64,000 nt of DNA from Leptodactylus fallax (Eukaryota > Chordata > Amphibia > Anura > Leptodactylidae): the NCBI GenBank assembly GCA_947044405.1, contig CAMRHE010000459.1, positions 434,001 through 498,000 of the forward strand. Direction: 5' to 3'. Positions 1 through 11,800 of this stretch are shown here, piece by piece. Numbering within the stretch: position 1 is the first letter of the stretch; the number at the start of each line of letters is the position of its first letter. Under the pieces are notes generated by a model, which saw only the letters and a list, made by a program, of their open reading frames with translations, had not been told where the DNA came from and ran no database searches. The translations under genes and the position numbers were made by a program.

Positions 1-3000
1 GTATAGGGGTGTCACACACATGTATACAGCAGTATATACATGCTATAGGGGTGTCACACACACGTATACAGTAGTAGATACAGCTATAGGGGTGTCACAC
101 ACATGTATATAGCAGTATATACATCTATAGGGGTGTCACACACATGTATACAGCAGTAGATACAGCTATAGGGGTGTCACACACATGTATATAGCAGTAT
201 ATACATGTATAGGGGTGTCGACACACGTATACAGCAGTAGATACAGCTATAGGGGTGTCACACACACGTATACAGCAGTATATACAGCTATAGGGGTGTC
301 ACACACATGTATATAGCAGTATATACAGGTATAGGGGTGTCACACACATGTATACAGCAGTATATACATGTATAGGGGTGTCACACACACGTATACAGCA
401 GTAGATACAGCTATAGGGGTGTCACACACACGTATACAGCAGTATATACAGCTATAGGGGTGTCACACACATGTATACAGCAGTAGATACAGCTATAGGG
501 GTGTCACACACTATATACACAGTAGATACAGCTATAGGGGTGTCACACACATGTATACAGCAGTATATACAGCTATAGGGGGTGTCACACACATGTATAC
601 AGCAGTATATACAGCTATAGGGGTGTCACACACATGTATACAGCAGTATATACAGCTATAGGGGTGTCACACACGTATACACAGTAGATACAGCTATAGG
701 GGTGTCACACACATGTATACAGCAGTATATACAGCTATAGGGGGTGTCACACACATGTATACAGCAGTATATACAGCTATAGGGGTGTCACACACATGTA
801 TACAGCAGTATATACATGGGGTGTACACATTCCGATAGGGGTGTCACACACATGTATACAGCAGTATATACAGCTATAGGGGTGTCACACACATGTATAC
901 AGCAGTAGATACAGCTATAGGGGTGTCACACACATGTATATAGCAGTATATACATGTATAGGGGTGTCCACACATGTATACAGCAGTAGATACAGGTATA
1001 GGGGTGTCACACACATATACAGCAGTAGATACAGGTATAGGGGTGTCACACACACGTATACAGCAGTAGATACAGCTATAGGGGTGTCACACACACGTAT
1101 ACAGCAGTAGATACAGCTATAGGGGTGTCACACACATGTATACAGCAGTGTATACATGTATAGGGGTGTCAGACACACGTATACAGCAGTAGATACAGCT
1201 ATAGGGATGTCACACACACGTATACAGCAGTAGATACAGCTATAGGGGTGTCACACACATGTATACAGCAGTATATACAGCTATAGGGGTGTCACACACA
1301 TGTATACAGCAGTAGATACAGCTATAGGGGTGTCACACACACGTATACAGCAGTATATACAGCTATAGGGGTGTCACACACGTGTATACAGCAGTAGATA
1401 CAGCTATAGGGGTGTCACACACATATACACAGTAGATACAGCTATAGGGGTGTCACACACACGTATACAGCAGTATATACAGCTATAGGGGTGTCACACA
1501 CGTGTATACAGCAGTATATACAGCTATAGGGGTGTCACACACGTGTATGCAGCAGTATATACAGCTATAGGGGTGTCACACACGTGTATGCAGCAGTATA
1601 TACAGCTATAGGGGTGTCACACACATATACACAATAGATACAGCTATAGGGTTGTCACACACATGTATACAGCAGTATATACATCTATAGGGGTGTCACA
1701 CACGTGTATACAGCAGTAGATACAGCTATAGGGGTGTCACACACATGTATACAGCAGTAGATACAGCTATAGGGGTGTCACACACATATACACAGTAGAT
1801 ACAGCTATAGGGGTGTCACACACATGTATACAGCAGTATATACAGCTATAGGGGTGTCACACACATGTATACAGCAGTATATACATCTATAGGGGTGTCA
1901 CACACGTGTATACAGCAGTAGATACAGCTATAGGGGTGTCACACACATATACACAGTAGATACAGCTATAGGGGTGTCACACACATGTATACAGCAGTAG
2001 ATACAGCTATTGGGGTGTCATACACATGTATACAGCAGTATATACAGCTATAGGGGTGTCACACACATATACACAGTAGATACAGCTATAGGGGTGTCAT
2101 ACACGTGTGTATAGCAGTATATACATCTATAGGGGTGTCACATGTATACAGCAGTATATACATGGTATAGGGGTGTCACATATGTATACAGCAGTATATA
2201 CATGTATAGGGGTGTCACACATGTATACAGCAGTATATACAGCTATAGGGGTGTCACACACGTGTATACAGCAGTAGATACAGCTATAGGGGTATCACAC
2301 ACGTATACACAGTAGATACAGCTATAGGGGTGTCACACACATATACACAGTAGATACAGCTATAGGGGTGTCACACATGTATACAGCAGTATATACAGCT
2401 ATAGGGGTGTCACACACACGTATACAGCAGTATATACAGCTATAGGGGTGTCACACACATATACACAGTAGATACAGCTATAGGGGTGTCACACACATAT
2501 ATACAGCAGTATATACAGCTATAGGGGTGTCACACACGTGTATACAGCAGTAGATACAGCTATAGGGGTGTCACACACATGAAAAATATACACAGTAGAT
2601 ACAGCTATAGGGGTGTCACACACACGTATACACAGTAGATACAGCTATAGGGGTGTCACACACACGTATACAGCAGTATATACAGCTATAGGGGTGTCAC
2701 ACACATGTATACAGCAGTAGATACAGCTATAGGGGTGTCACACACATGTATATAGCAGTATATACATGTATAGGGGTGTCACACACATGTATACAGCAGT
2801 ATATACATGTATAGGGGTGTCACACACACGTATACAGCAGAGAACAGCATAGGGGGTCACACACGTGTATACAGCATCAGCACTATAGGGGTGTCACACA
2901 CACGTATACAGCAGTATATACAGCTGTAGGGGTGTCACACACATGTATACAGCAGTAGATACAGCTATAGGGGTGTCACACACATGTATATAGCAGTATA

Positions 3001-4589
3001 TACATGTATAGGGGTGTCACACACACGTATACAGCAGTAGATACAGCTATAGGGGTGTCACACACGTGTATGCAGCAGTAGATACAGCTATAGGGGTGTC
3101 ACACACACGTATACAGCAGTATATACAGCAGCTATAGGGGTGTCACACACATGTATACAGCCATATATACAGCTATAGGGGTGTCACACACGTGTATACA
3201 GCAGTAGATACAGCTATAGGGGTGTCACACACACGTATACAGCAGTAGATACAGCTATAGGGGTGTCACACACATGTATACAGCAGTGTATACATGTATA
3301 GGGGTGTCACACACACGTATACAGCAGTATATACAGCTATAGGGGTGTCACACACATACACATGCTATAGGGGTGTCACACACATGTATACAGCAGTAGA
3401 TACAGCTATAGGGGTGTCACACATGCGTATACAGCAGTAGATACAGCTATAGGGGTGTCACACACATGTATACAGCAGTATATACAGCTATAGGGGTGTC
3501 ACACACGTGTATACAGCAGTATATACAGCTATAGGGGTGTCACACAGTATAAAGAGAAAAAACATAGGGGTGTCACACACACAATAGATACAGCTATAGG
3601 GGTGTCACACACATGTATACAGCAGTATATACATCTATAGGGGTGTCACACACGTGTATACACACAGTAGATACAGCTATAGGGGTGTCACACAAATATA
3701 CACAGTAGATACAGCTATAGGGGTGTCACACACACATGTATACAGCTTAGGGTGTCACACACATAACACCAGTATATACAGCTATAGGGGTGTCACACAC
3801 ACACATGTATACAACAGTATATACATGTATAGGGGTGTCACACACATGTATACAGCAGTATATACATCTATAGGAGTGTGTCACACACGTGTATACACAC
3901 AGTAGATACAGCTATAGGGGTGTCACACACATATACACAGTAGATACAGCTATAGGGGTGTCACACATGTATACAGCAGTATATACATCTATAGGGGTGT
4001 CACACACGGTATACAGCAGTAGATACAGCTATAGGGGTGTCACACACATATACACAGTAGATACAGCTATAGGGGTGTCACACATGTATACAGCAGTATA
4101 TACAGCTATAGGGGTGTCACACACATATACACAGTAGATACAGCTATAGGGGTGTCACACACATGTATACAGCGGTATATACAGCTATAGGGGTGTCACA
4201 CACATATACACAGTAGATACAGCTATAGGGGTGTCACACATGTATACAGCAGTATATACAGCTATAGGGGTGTCACACACACACGTATACAGCAGTATAT
4301 CACCACTTATAGTATAGGGGTGTCACACACATATACACAGTCAGGATACATCAATAGGGGTGTCACACACATGTATACAGCAGTATATACAGCTATAGGG
4401 GTGTCACACACATATACACAGTAGATACATCTATAGGGGTGTCACACACATGTATACAGCAGTATATACAGCTATAGGGGTGTCACACACATATACACAG
4501 TAGATACATCTATAGGGGTGTCACACACATGTATACAGCAGTATATACAGCTATAGGGGTGTCACACACATATACACAGTAGATACAGC
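1..4589. repeat. 41-bp tandem satellite upstream of RNF167
   Basis: About 110 units of roughly 41 bp run from the window edge to 4589. The core is TATAGGGGTGTCACACACA followed by TGTATACAGCAG and TATATACAG or TAGATACAG. Shorter units replace the middle with CATATACACAG. Point variants and a few scrambled units (near 2580, 2840, 3550 and 4300) show decay or local sequence error. Short open frames here are periodicity effects. The array ends about 25 bp before the candidate first exon of RNF167. It continues off the left edge, so its full length is unknown. Confidence 0.97.
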
Positions 4590-4816
4590 CAGGACTGGTT
4601 GAGTCTCTGGTAGGAGGAGCCGGAAGGAAGTGAAGTGAAGGAAACAGGGCGGAGCCAGGAGAGGAAAACAGGCGAGGAGAGCGAGGACACTGTATACACT
4701 ATACACTATATACTATATACCTGCTCCTCGTATACACTGTACACACAGCTGCACACCCGGATACACCCGGGGCTGAGATGTAACACCCGGACACCTGGAG
4801 ACTGCTACACAAGACG
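4590..4816 (+). promoter_or_regulatory. RNF167: Candidate RNF167 promoter and 5' non-coding exon
   Basis: This is the only non-repetitive DNA between the 41-bp satellite and the intron 1 array. It contains an ETS-like CCGGAAGG near 4619, a GGGCGGAG GC-rich element, and a good splice donor, ACG|GTGAGA, at 4816/4817. The only ATG I see (4778) is followed at once by TAA, so an exon ending here would be 5' UTR. Human RNF167 also begins with a non-coding exon (established knowledge). The transcription start cannot be placed from sequence alone. Confidence 0.45.
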
Positions 4817-4960
4817 GTGAGATACCGGGTATCCGACCATGTATCTAATCCCCAACTAGTCACGTGTCCTGTAAAGAGACAATGTACAAACTCTGTATCC
4901 AAGAGGGCTGTGTATACACCGGCAGATATCATCGGGTCTTCTGTCACCCCCTGCCTTATT

Positions 4961-5700
4961 ATTACCCCCCCCCCCCCTATATCACCCCCTGCCTTATTAT
5001 TACCCCCCGCCTTATTATTACCCCCCTATATCCCCCCTGCCTTATTATTACCCCCCCCCCCTGCCTTATCATCACCCCCCCTGCCTTATTATCACCCCCT
5101 GCCTTATCATCACCCCCTGCCTTATTATTACCCCCCTATATCCCCCCCTGCCTTATTATTACCCCCTATATCCCCCCTGCCTTATTATTACCCCCTATAT
5201 CACCCCCTGCCTTATTATTACCCCCCTATATCACCCCCTGCCTTATTATTACCCCCTATATCACCCCCTGCCTTATTATTACCCCCCCTATATCACCCCC
5301 TGCCTTATTCCCCCCCATCACCCCCGCCTATATCACCCCCTGCCTTATTATCACCCCCTGCCTTATCATCACCCCCTGCCTTATTATTACCCCCCTATCC
5401 CCCCTGCCTTATATCCCCCCTGCCTTATCATCACCCCCTGCCTTATCATCACCCCCTGCCTTATCATCACCCCCTGCCTTATTATTACCCCCTATATCCC
5501 CCCTGCCTTATTATTACCCCCCCCCCTGTATTATCCCCCCCCCCCTGCCTTATTATTACCCCCCTATATCATCACCCCCTGCCTTATCATCACCCCCTGC
5601 CTTATCATCACCCCCTGCCTTATCATCACCCCCTGCCTTATTATTACCCCTGCCTTATTATCACCCCCTGCCTTATTATTACCCCCTAATATCTCCACCC
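4961..5700. repeat. Pyrimidine-rich minisatellite in RNF167 intron 1
   Basis: Tandem copies of CCCCCTGCCTTATTATTA and the CATCA variant, some with an added CCTATATCA segment, give units of about 20 to 35 bp. One strand is almost entirely C, T and A with C-runs of 4 to 10. The array ends about 40 bp before the ATG at 5738. The open frames across it (4817-5689 and 4864-6102) are composition effects. A fragment of the same unit reappears inside the next array near 6983-7080. Confidence 0.93.
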
Positions 5701-5737
5701 CTGCCCCCCCTTATTATGACCCTGTCTCTCAACATTG

Positions 5738-5839
5738 ATGCTCTCTATTACAGGGGAAGGAGGGGGGGGCCCAGGGGTCACCTCTGGGTCCTTCCTGTTA
5801 CTTCTCGCTGCGCTGCGTATGGAATCCACCATTTATGCG
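5738..5839 (+). CDS. RNF167: RNF167 coding exon 1 (signal peptide)
   Basis: In the frame that joins exon 2 in phase 0, this reads from ATG 5738 through [12 protein letters not shown] to TIYA, then donor GCG|GTAAAA at 5840. The hydrophobic run followed by small residues fits a signal peptide, and human RNF167 also ends its signal exon just before the PA domain. A good-looking acceptor (CTATTACAG, ending 5753) lies downstream of this ATG. If that acceptor is used, the ATG is removed and the next in-frame ATG (5819) falls after the hydrophobic core. I chose 5738 because it keeps the signal and gives the family length. Confidence 0.6.
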
Positions 5840-8800
5840 GTAAAATGACCCCTCTTATGGTGGTGCATACGGCCCCTGGTATATCACCGGGACCCTGCCT
5901 TATTGTACGGGGAGGGTCTGGACGTTATCGGGTTATTACAGCCCTGGTATACGGGGAGGGTCTGCGTTATGGGTTATACACCCCCGGGGGGGGTCTGGAC
6001 TTATCAGGTTATTACAGCCCGGACGGGGGAGGGCTGGCCTTATCGGGTATTACACCCCTGGAACGGGGGGGGCGGACAACAGGTATTACAGCTCTGGTAT
6101 AGGGGGAGGGTCTGGACGTTATCGGGATTACAGCTCTGGAACGGGGGAGGGCGGTACGTATCGGGTATTACAGCTCGGACGTGGTATACGGGGGAGGGTC
6201 TGGTACGTTATCGGGTTATTACAGCTCTGGTATACGGGGGAGGGTCTGGTACGTTATCGGGTTATTACACCCCTGGTATACGGGGGAGGGTCTGGTGACG
6301 TCATCGGGTTATTACAGCTCTGGTATACGGGGGAGGGTCTGGCGTTATGGGTACAGCTGGTATACGGGGGGGGGTCGGGTGTTGGGTTCCTGGGGGGGGG
6401 GGCGTTATCGGGTTATTACAGCTCTGGTATACGGGGGAGGGTCTGGTACGTTATCGGGTTATTACAGCTCTGGTATACGGGGGAGGGTCTGGTACGTTAT
6501 CGGGTTATTACAGCCCTGGATCTCTGGTATACGGGGGAGGGTCTGGTACGTTATCGGGTTATTACGGCTCTGGTATACGGGGGAGGGTCTGGTACGTTAT
6601 CGGGTTATTACGCTCTGGAGCTCTGGTATACGGGGGAGGGTCTGGTACGTTATCGGGTTATTACAGCCGGAACGGGGGAGGGCTGGTACGTTATCGGGTT
6701 ATTATCAGCTCTGGATCTCTGGTATACGGGGGAGGGTCTGGTACGTTATCGGGTTATTACGGCTCTGGTATACGGGGGAGGGTCTGGTACGTTATCGGGT
6801 TATTACAGCTCTGGTATACGGGGGGGGGCCTGGTACGGGGGGGTACGGTTATCGGGTTATTACAGCTCTGGTATACGGGGGAGGGTCTGGTACGTTATCG
6901 GGTTATTACAGCTCTGGTATACGGGGGAGGGTCTGGTACGTTATCGGGTTATTACAGCTCTGGTATACGGGGGAGGGTCTGGTACCTTATCATCACCCCC
7001 TGCCTTAGTTATCGGGTTATTACAGCCCTAACGGGGAGGGTCTGCCTTACGTTATCACCCCCTGCCTTATCAGCCTCCCTCGGGGGAGGGCCTTATTATC
7101 AGCCCCCGGGGTTATAAGCTCTGCACACGGGGGGGGTCGGCATTTATCGGGTTATTACAGCTCTGGATCTCTGGTATACGGGGGAGGGTCTGGTACGTTA
7201 TCGGATTCCCCCAGGTCTGGTACGTTATCGGGTTATTACAGCTCTGGATCTCTGGTATACGGGGGAGGGCCTCCTTAGATTAGATCCTGTCTCTCGGTAT
7301 ACAGCTCTGCTCTCATTACGGGAGAGGGTCTGGTACGTTATCGGGTTATTACAGCTCTGGTATACGGGGGAGGGTCTGGTACGTATCGGGTTATTCCAGC
7401 ACTGGTACACGGGGGGGGCTTCTGGGATTACAGCCTGGACGGGGGGGGTCCTGTTACGGGTTATTACACTCTGCTAGGGGGCGGCTGGACGTTATCGGGT
7501 TATCCACCTCTGATACGGGGGGGGTCTGGTACGTTATCGGGTAAAATGACACCTCTTATATATAGAGATGCGGGGGAGGGTCTGGTACGTTATCGGGTTA
7601 TTACAGCTCTGGTATACGGGGGGGTACGTTATCGGGTATTACAGCTCTGGATCTCTGGTATACGGGGGAGGGTCTGGCGTACGTTTCGGCCCGGTCCGGG
7701 GTCTGGTACGTTATCGGGTTATTACAGCTCTGGTATACGGGGGAGGGTCTGGTACGTTATCGGGTTATTACAGCTCTGGATCTCTGTTATACGGGGGAGG
7801 GTCTGGTACGTTATCGGGTTATTACAGCTCTGGTATACGGGGGAGGGTCTGGTACGTTATCGGGTTATTACAGCTCTGGATCTCTGGTATACGGGGGAGG
7901 GTCTGGTACGTTATCGGGTTATTACAGCTCTGGTATACGGGGGAGGGTCTGTACGTTACGGGTTATTACAGCTCTGGATCTCTGTTATATGGGGGAGGGT
8001 CTGGTACGTTATCGGGTTATTACAGCTCTGGTATACGGGGGAGGGTCTGGTACGTTATCGGGTTATTACAGCTCTGGATCTCTGGTATATGGGGGAGGGT
8101 CTGGTACGTTATCGGGTTATTACAGCTCTGGTATACGGGGGAGGGTCTGGTACGTTATCGGGTTATTACAGCTCTGGATCTCTGGTATACGGGGGGAGGG
8201 TCTGGTACGTTATCGGGTTATTACAGCTCTGGATCTCTGGTATACGGGGGGGGGGGGGTCTGGTACATTATCGGGTTATTACTGCTCTGGTATACGGGGG
8301 AGGGTCTGGTACGTTATCGGGTTATTACATCTTTGTCTCCTCCAGTATTCAGATGGGAACAGGACGGAGCTGGAAGACTTTGGAGATCTTCCGGCCCAGT
8401 TTGGCTCTCTGCTGCCCCTGGGTGGACTGAGGGTAAGTGCAGCGCTGTACATCGGGGCATATACAGGTGGCGGGAACTGGTGGAGTAAATGACACTGATT
8501 CCACTCTGCTGTCTCTTCTCTGCTACTAGGAAAGCTGGGTGACAGCCTCTGTGAGAGCCATAATAGTGGCCAATTTGGGAGTCACCCAGCTTTCCCAGAT
8601 AGGAATAAAATTCATAGATTGTGTTTCTTCTGTTCATCAGGGGTATGTCATCCACGCTGTGCCAGAGAACGCCTGCACGGTCATCAAACCCCCACCTGTG
8701 AAGGACAACGCCACCGTCTTCATCGCTCTGATACGCAGACTTGACTGCAACTTTGATGTTAAGGTAAGGAAGACAGGAGGAGCTAGGAGCCTGGCCCGCC

Positions 8801-11800
8801 CCCTGCAGGGCGATACAGACAGGAGGAGCTAGGAGCCTGGCCCGCCCCCTGCAGGGTGATACAGACAGGAGGCGCTAGGAGCCTGCCCCGCCCCCTGCAG
8901 GGTGATACAGACAGGAGGAGCTATGAGCCTGCCCCGCCCCCTGCAGGGTGATCCAGACAGGAGGAGCTAGGAGCCTGCCCCGCCCCCTGCAGGGCGATAC
9001 AGACAGGAGGAGCTAGGAGCCTGCCCCGCCCCCTGCAGGGCGATACAGACAGGAGGAGCTAGGAGCCTGCCCCGCCCCCTGCAGGGTGATACAGACAGGA
9101 GGAGCTATGAGCCTGCCCCCGCCCCCTGCAGGGTGATACAGACAGGGGAGCTAGGGCCTGCACCACCCCCTGCAGGGTGATACAGACAGGAGGAGCTTGG
9201 CCTGCCCCGCCTCCTGCTGGGTGATACAGACAGGAGGAGCTAGGGCCTGCCCCGCCCCTGCAGGGTGATACAGACAGGAGGAGCTATGAGCCTGCCCCGC
9301 CTCCTGCTGGGTGATACAGACAGGAGGGGCTATGAGCCTGCCCCACCCCCTGCAGGGTGATATAGACAGGAGGAGCTAGGAGCCTGCCCCGCCCCCTGCA
9401 GGGTGATCCAGACAGGAGGAGCTAGGAGCCTGCACCACCCCCTGCAGGGTGATACAGACAGGAGGAGCTATGAGCCTGCCCCGCCTCCTGCTGGGTGATA
9501 CAGACAGGAGGAGCTAGGAGCCTGCCCCGCCCCCTGCAGGGTGATACAGACAGGAGGAGCTAGGAGCATGCCCCGCCCCCTGCAGGGTGATACAGACAGG
9601 AGGAGCTAGGAGCCTGCCCCGCCCCCTGCAGGGTGATACAGACAGGAGGAGCTAGGAGCCTGCCCCGCCCCCTGCAGGGTGATACAGACAGGAGGAGCTA
9701 AGAGCCTGCCCCGCCCCCCTGCAGGGTGATACAGACAGGAGGAGCTATGAGCCTGCCCCGCCTACTGCAGGGTGATCCAGACAGGAGAAGCTAGGAGCCT
9801 GCCCCGCCCCCTGCAGGGCGATAGACAGGAGGAGCTAGGAGCCTGCCCCGCCCCCTGCAGGGCGATACAGACAGGAGGAGCTAGGAGCCTGCCCCGCCCC
9901 CTGCAGGGCGATACAGACAGGAGGGCAGCGAGCCTGCCCCCGCCCCCTGCAGGGTGATACAGACAGGAGGAGCTATGAGCCTGCCCCGCCCCCTGCAGGG
10001 TGATACAGGAGGAGCTAGGAGCCTGCCCCGCCCCCTGCAGGGTGATACAGACAGGAGGAGCTAGGAGCCTGCCCCCGCCCCCTGCAGGGTGATCCAGACA
10101 GGAGGAGCTAGGAGCCTGCACCGCCCCCTGCAGGGTGATACAGACAGGAGGAGCTATGAGCCTGCCCCGCCTCCTGCTGGGTGATACAGACAGGAGGAGC
10201 TAGGAGCCTGCCCCGCCCCCTGCAGGGTGATACAGACAGGAGGAGCTATGAGCCTGCCCCGCCTCCTGCTGGGTGATACAGACAGGAGGAGCTATGAGCC
10301 TGCCCCGCCCCCTGCAGGGTGATACAGACAGGAGGAGCTAGGAGCCTGCCCCGCCCCCTGCAGGGTGATACAGACAGGAGGAGCTAGGAGCCTGCCCCGC
10401 CCCCTGCAGGGCGATACAGACAGGAGGAGCTAGGAGCCTGCCCCGCCCCCTGCAGGGTGATACAGACAGGAGGAGCTATGAGCCTGCCCCGCCCCCTGCA
10501 GGGTGATACAGGAGGAGCTAGGAGCCTGCCCCGCCCCCTGCAGGGTGATACAGACAGGAGGAGCTAGGAGCCTGCCCCGCCCCCTGCAGGGTGATCCAGA
10601 CAGGAGGAGCTAGGAGCCTGCACCGCCCCCTGCAGGGTGATACAGACAGGAGGAGCTATGAGCCTGCCCCGCCTCCTGCTGGGTGATACAGACAGGAGGA
10701 GCTAGGAGCCTGCCCCGCCCCCTGCAGGGTGATACAGACAGGAGGAGCTATGAGCCTGCCCCGCCTCCTGCTGGGTGATACAGACAGGAGGAGCTATGAG
10801 CCTGCCCCGCCCCCTGCAGGGTGATACAGACAGGGGGAGGAGCCTGCCCCGCCCCCTGCAGGGTGATACAGACAGGAGGAGCTAGGAGCCTGCCCCGCCC
10901 CCTGCAGGGCGATACAGACAGGAGGAGCTAGGAGCCTGCCCCGCCCCCTGCAGGGTGATACAGACAGGAGGAGCTATGAGCCTGCCCCGCCCCCTGCAGG
11001 GTGATACAGGAGGAGCTAGGAGCCTGCCCCGCCCCCTGCAGGGTGATACAGACAGGAGGAGCTAGGAGCCTGCCCCCGCCCCCTGCAGGGTGATCCAGAC
11101 AGGAGGAGCTAGGAGCCTGCACCGCCCCCTGCAGGGTGATACAGACAGGAGGAGCTATGAGCCTGCCCCGCCTCCTGCTGGGTGATACAGACAGGAGGAG
11201 CTAGGAGCCTGCCCCGCCCCCTGCAGGGTGATACAGACAGGAGGAGCTATGAGCCTGCCCCGCCTCCTGCTGGGTGATACAGACAGGAGGAGCTATGAGC
11301 CTGCCCCGCCCCCTGCAGGGTGATACAGACAGGAGGAGCTAGGAGCCTGCCCCGCCCCCTGCAGGGTGATACAGACAGGAGGAGCTAGGAGCCTGCCCCG
11401 CCCCCTGCAGGGTGATACAGACAGGAGGAGCTAGGAGCCTGCTCCTCCTCAGGGTAGTAATCTTGTGTTTTCTCACCCAGGTCCTTAATGCTCAGCGCTC
11501 GGGCTATGACGCCGCCATAGTTTACAATGTAGATTCTGATGCGTTGTTGAACATGGCATGGAATGACGGTAAATAAATCTTGTGTCCTCACATCCTGCAC
11601 TCGCCTGGTGCCTTTCTTTTCTCGCTGTCTGGGTTCCTCACTTTCCCCTCGCTGTCTTCCTCTGGGTTTCCTCGCCCTCTCCTCGCCGTCTGCCTTCCTC
11701 TGGGTTTCCTCGCCGTCTTCCTCTGGGTTTCCTCGCCCTCCCCTCACTGCCTTCCTCTGGGTTTCCTCGCCGTCTTCCTCTGGGTTTCCTCGCCGTCTTC

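Noticed and set aside
1..4589. Telomeric or classical centromeric satellite
   Set aside because: No TTAGGG runs and no 150-200-bp monomer; conserved genes with intact exons lie immediately beside the arrays.
4635..4820. A 61-residue frame as the RNF167 N terminus
   Set aside because: It begins with GTG rather than ATG, is out of phase with exon 1 when spliced at 4816, and lacks a signal peptide.
8539..8832. A 97-residue + frame as a separate small gene
   Set aside because: It is RNF167 exon 3 read through its flanking introns; the splice sites at 8640 and 8764 are clear.
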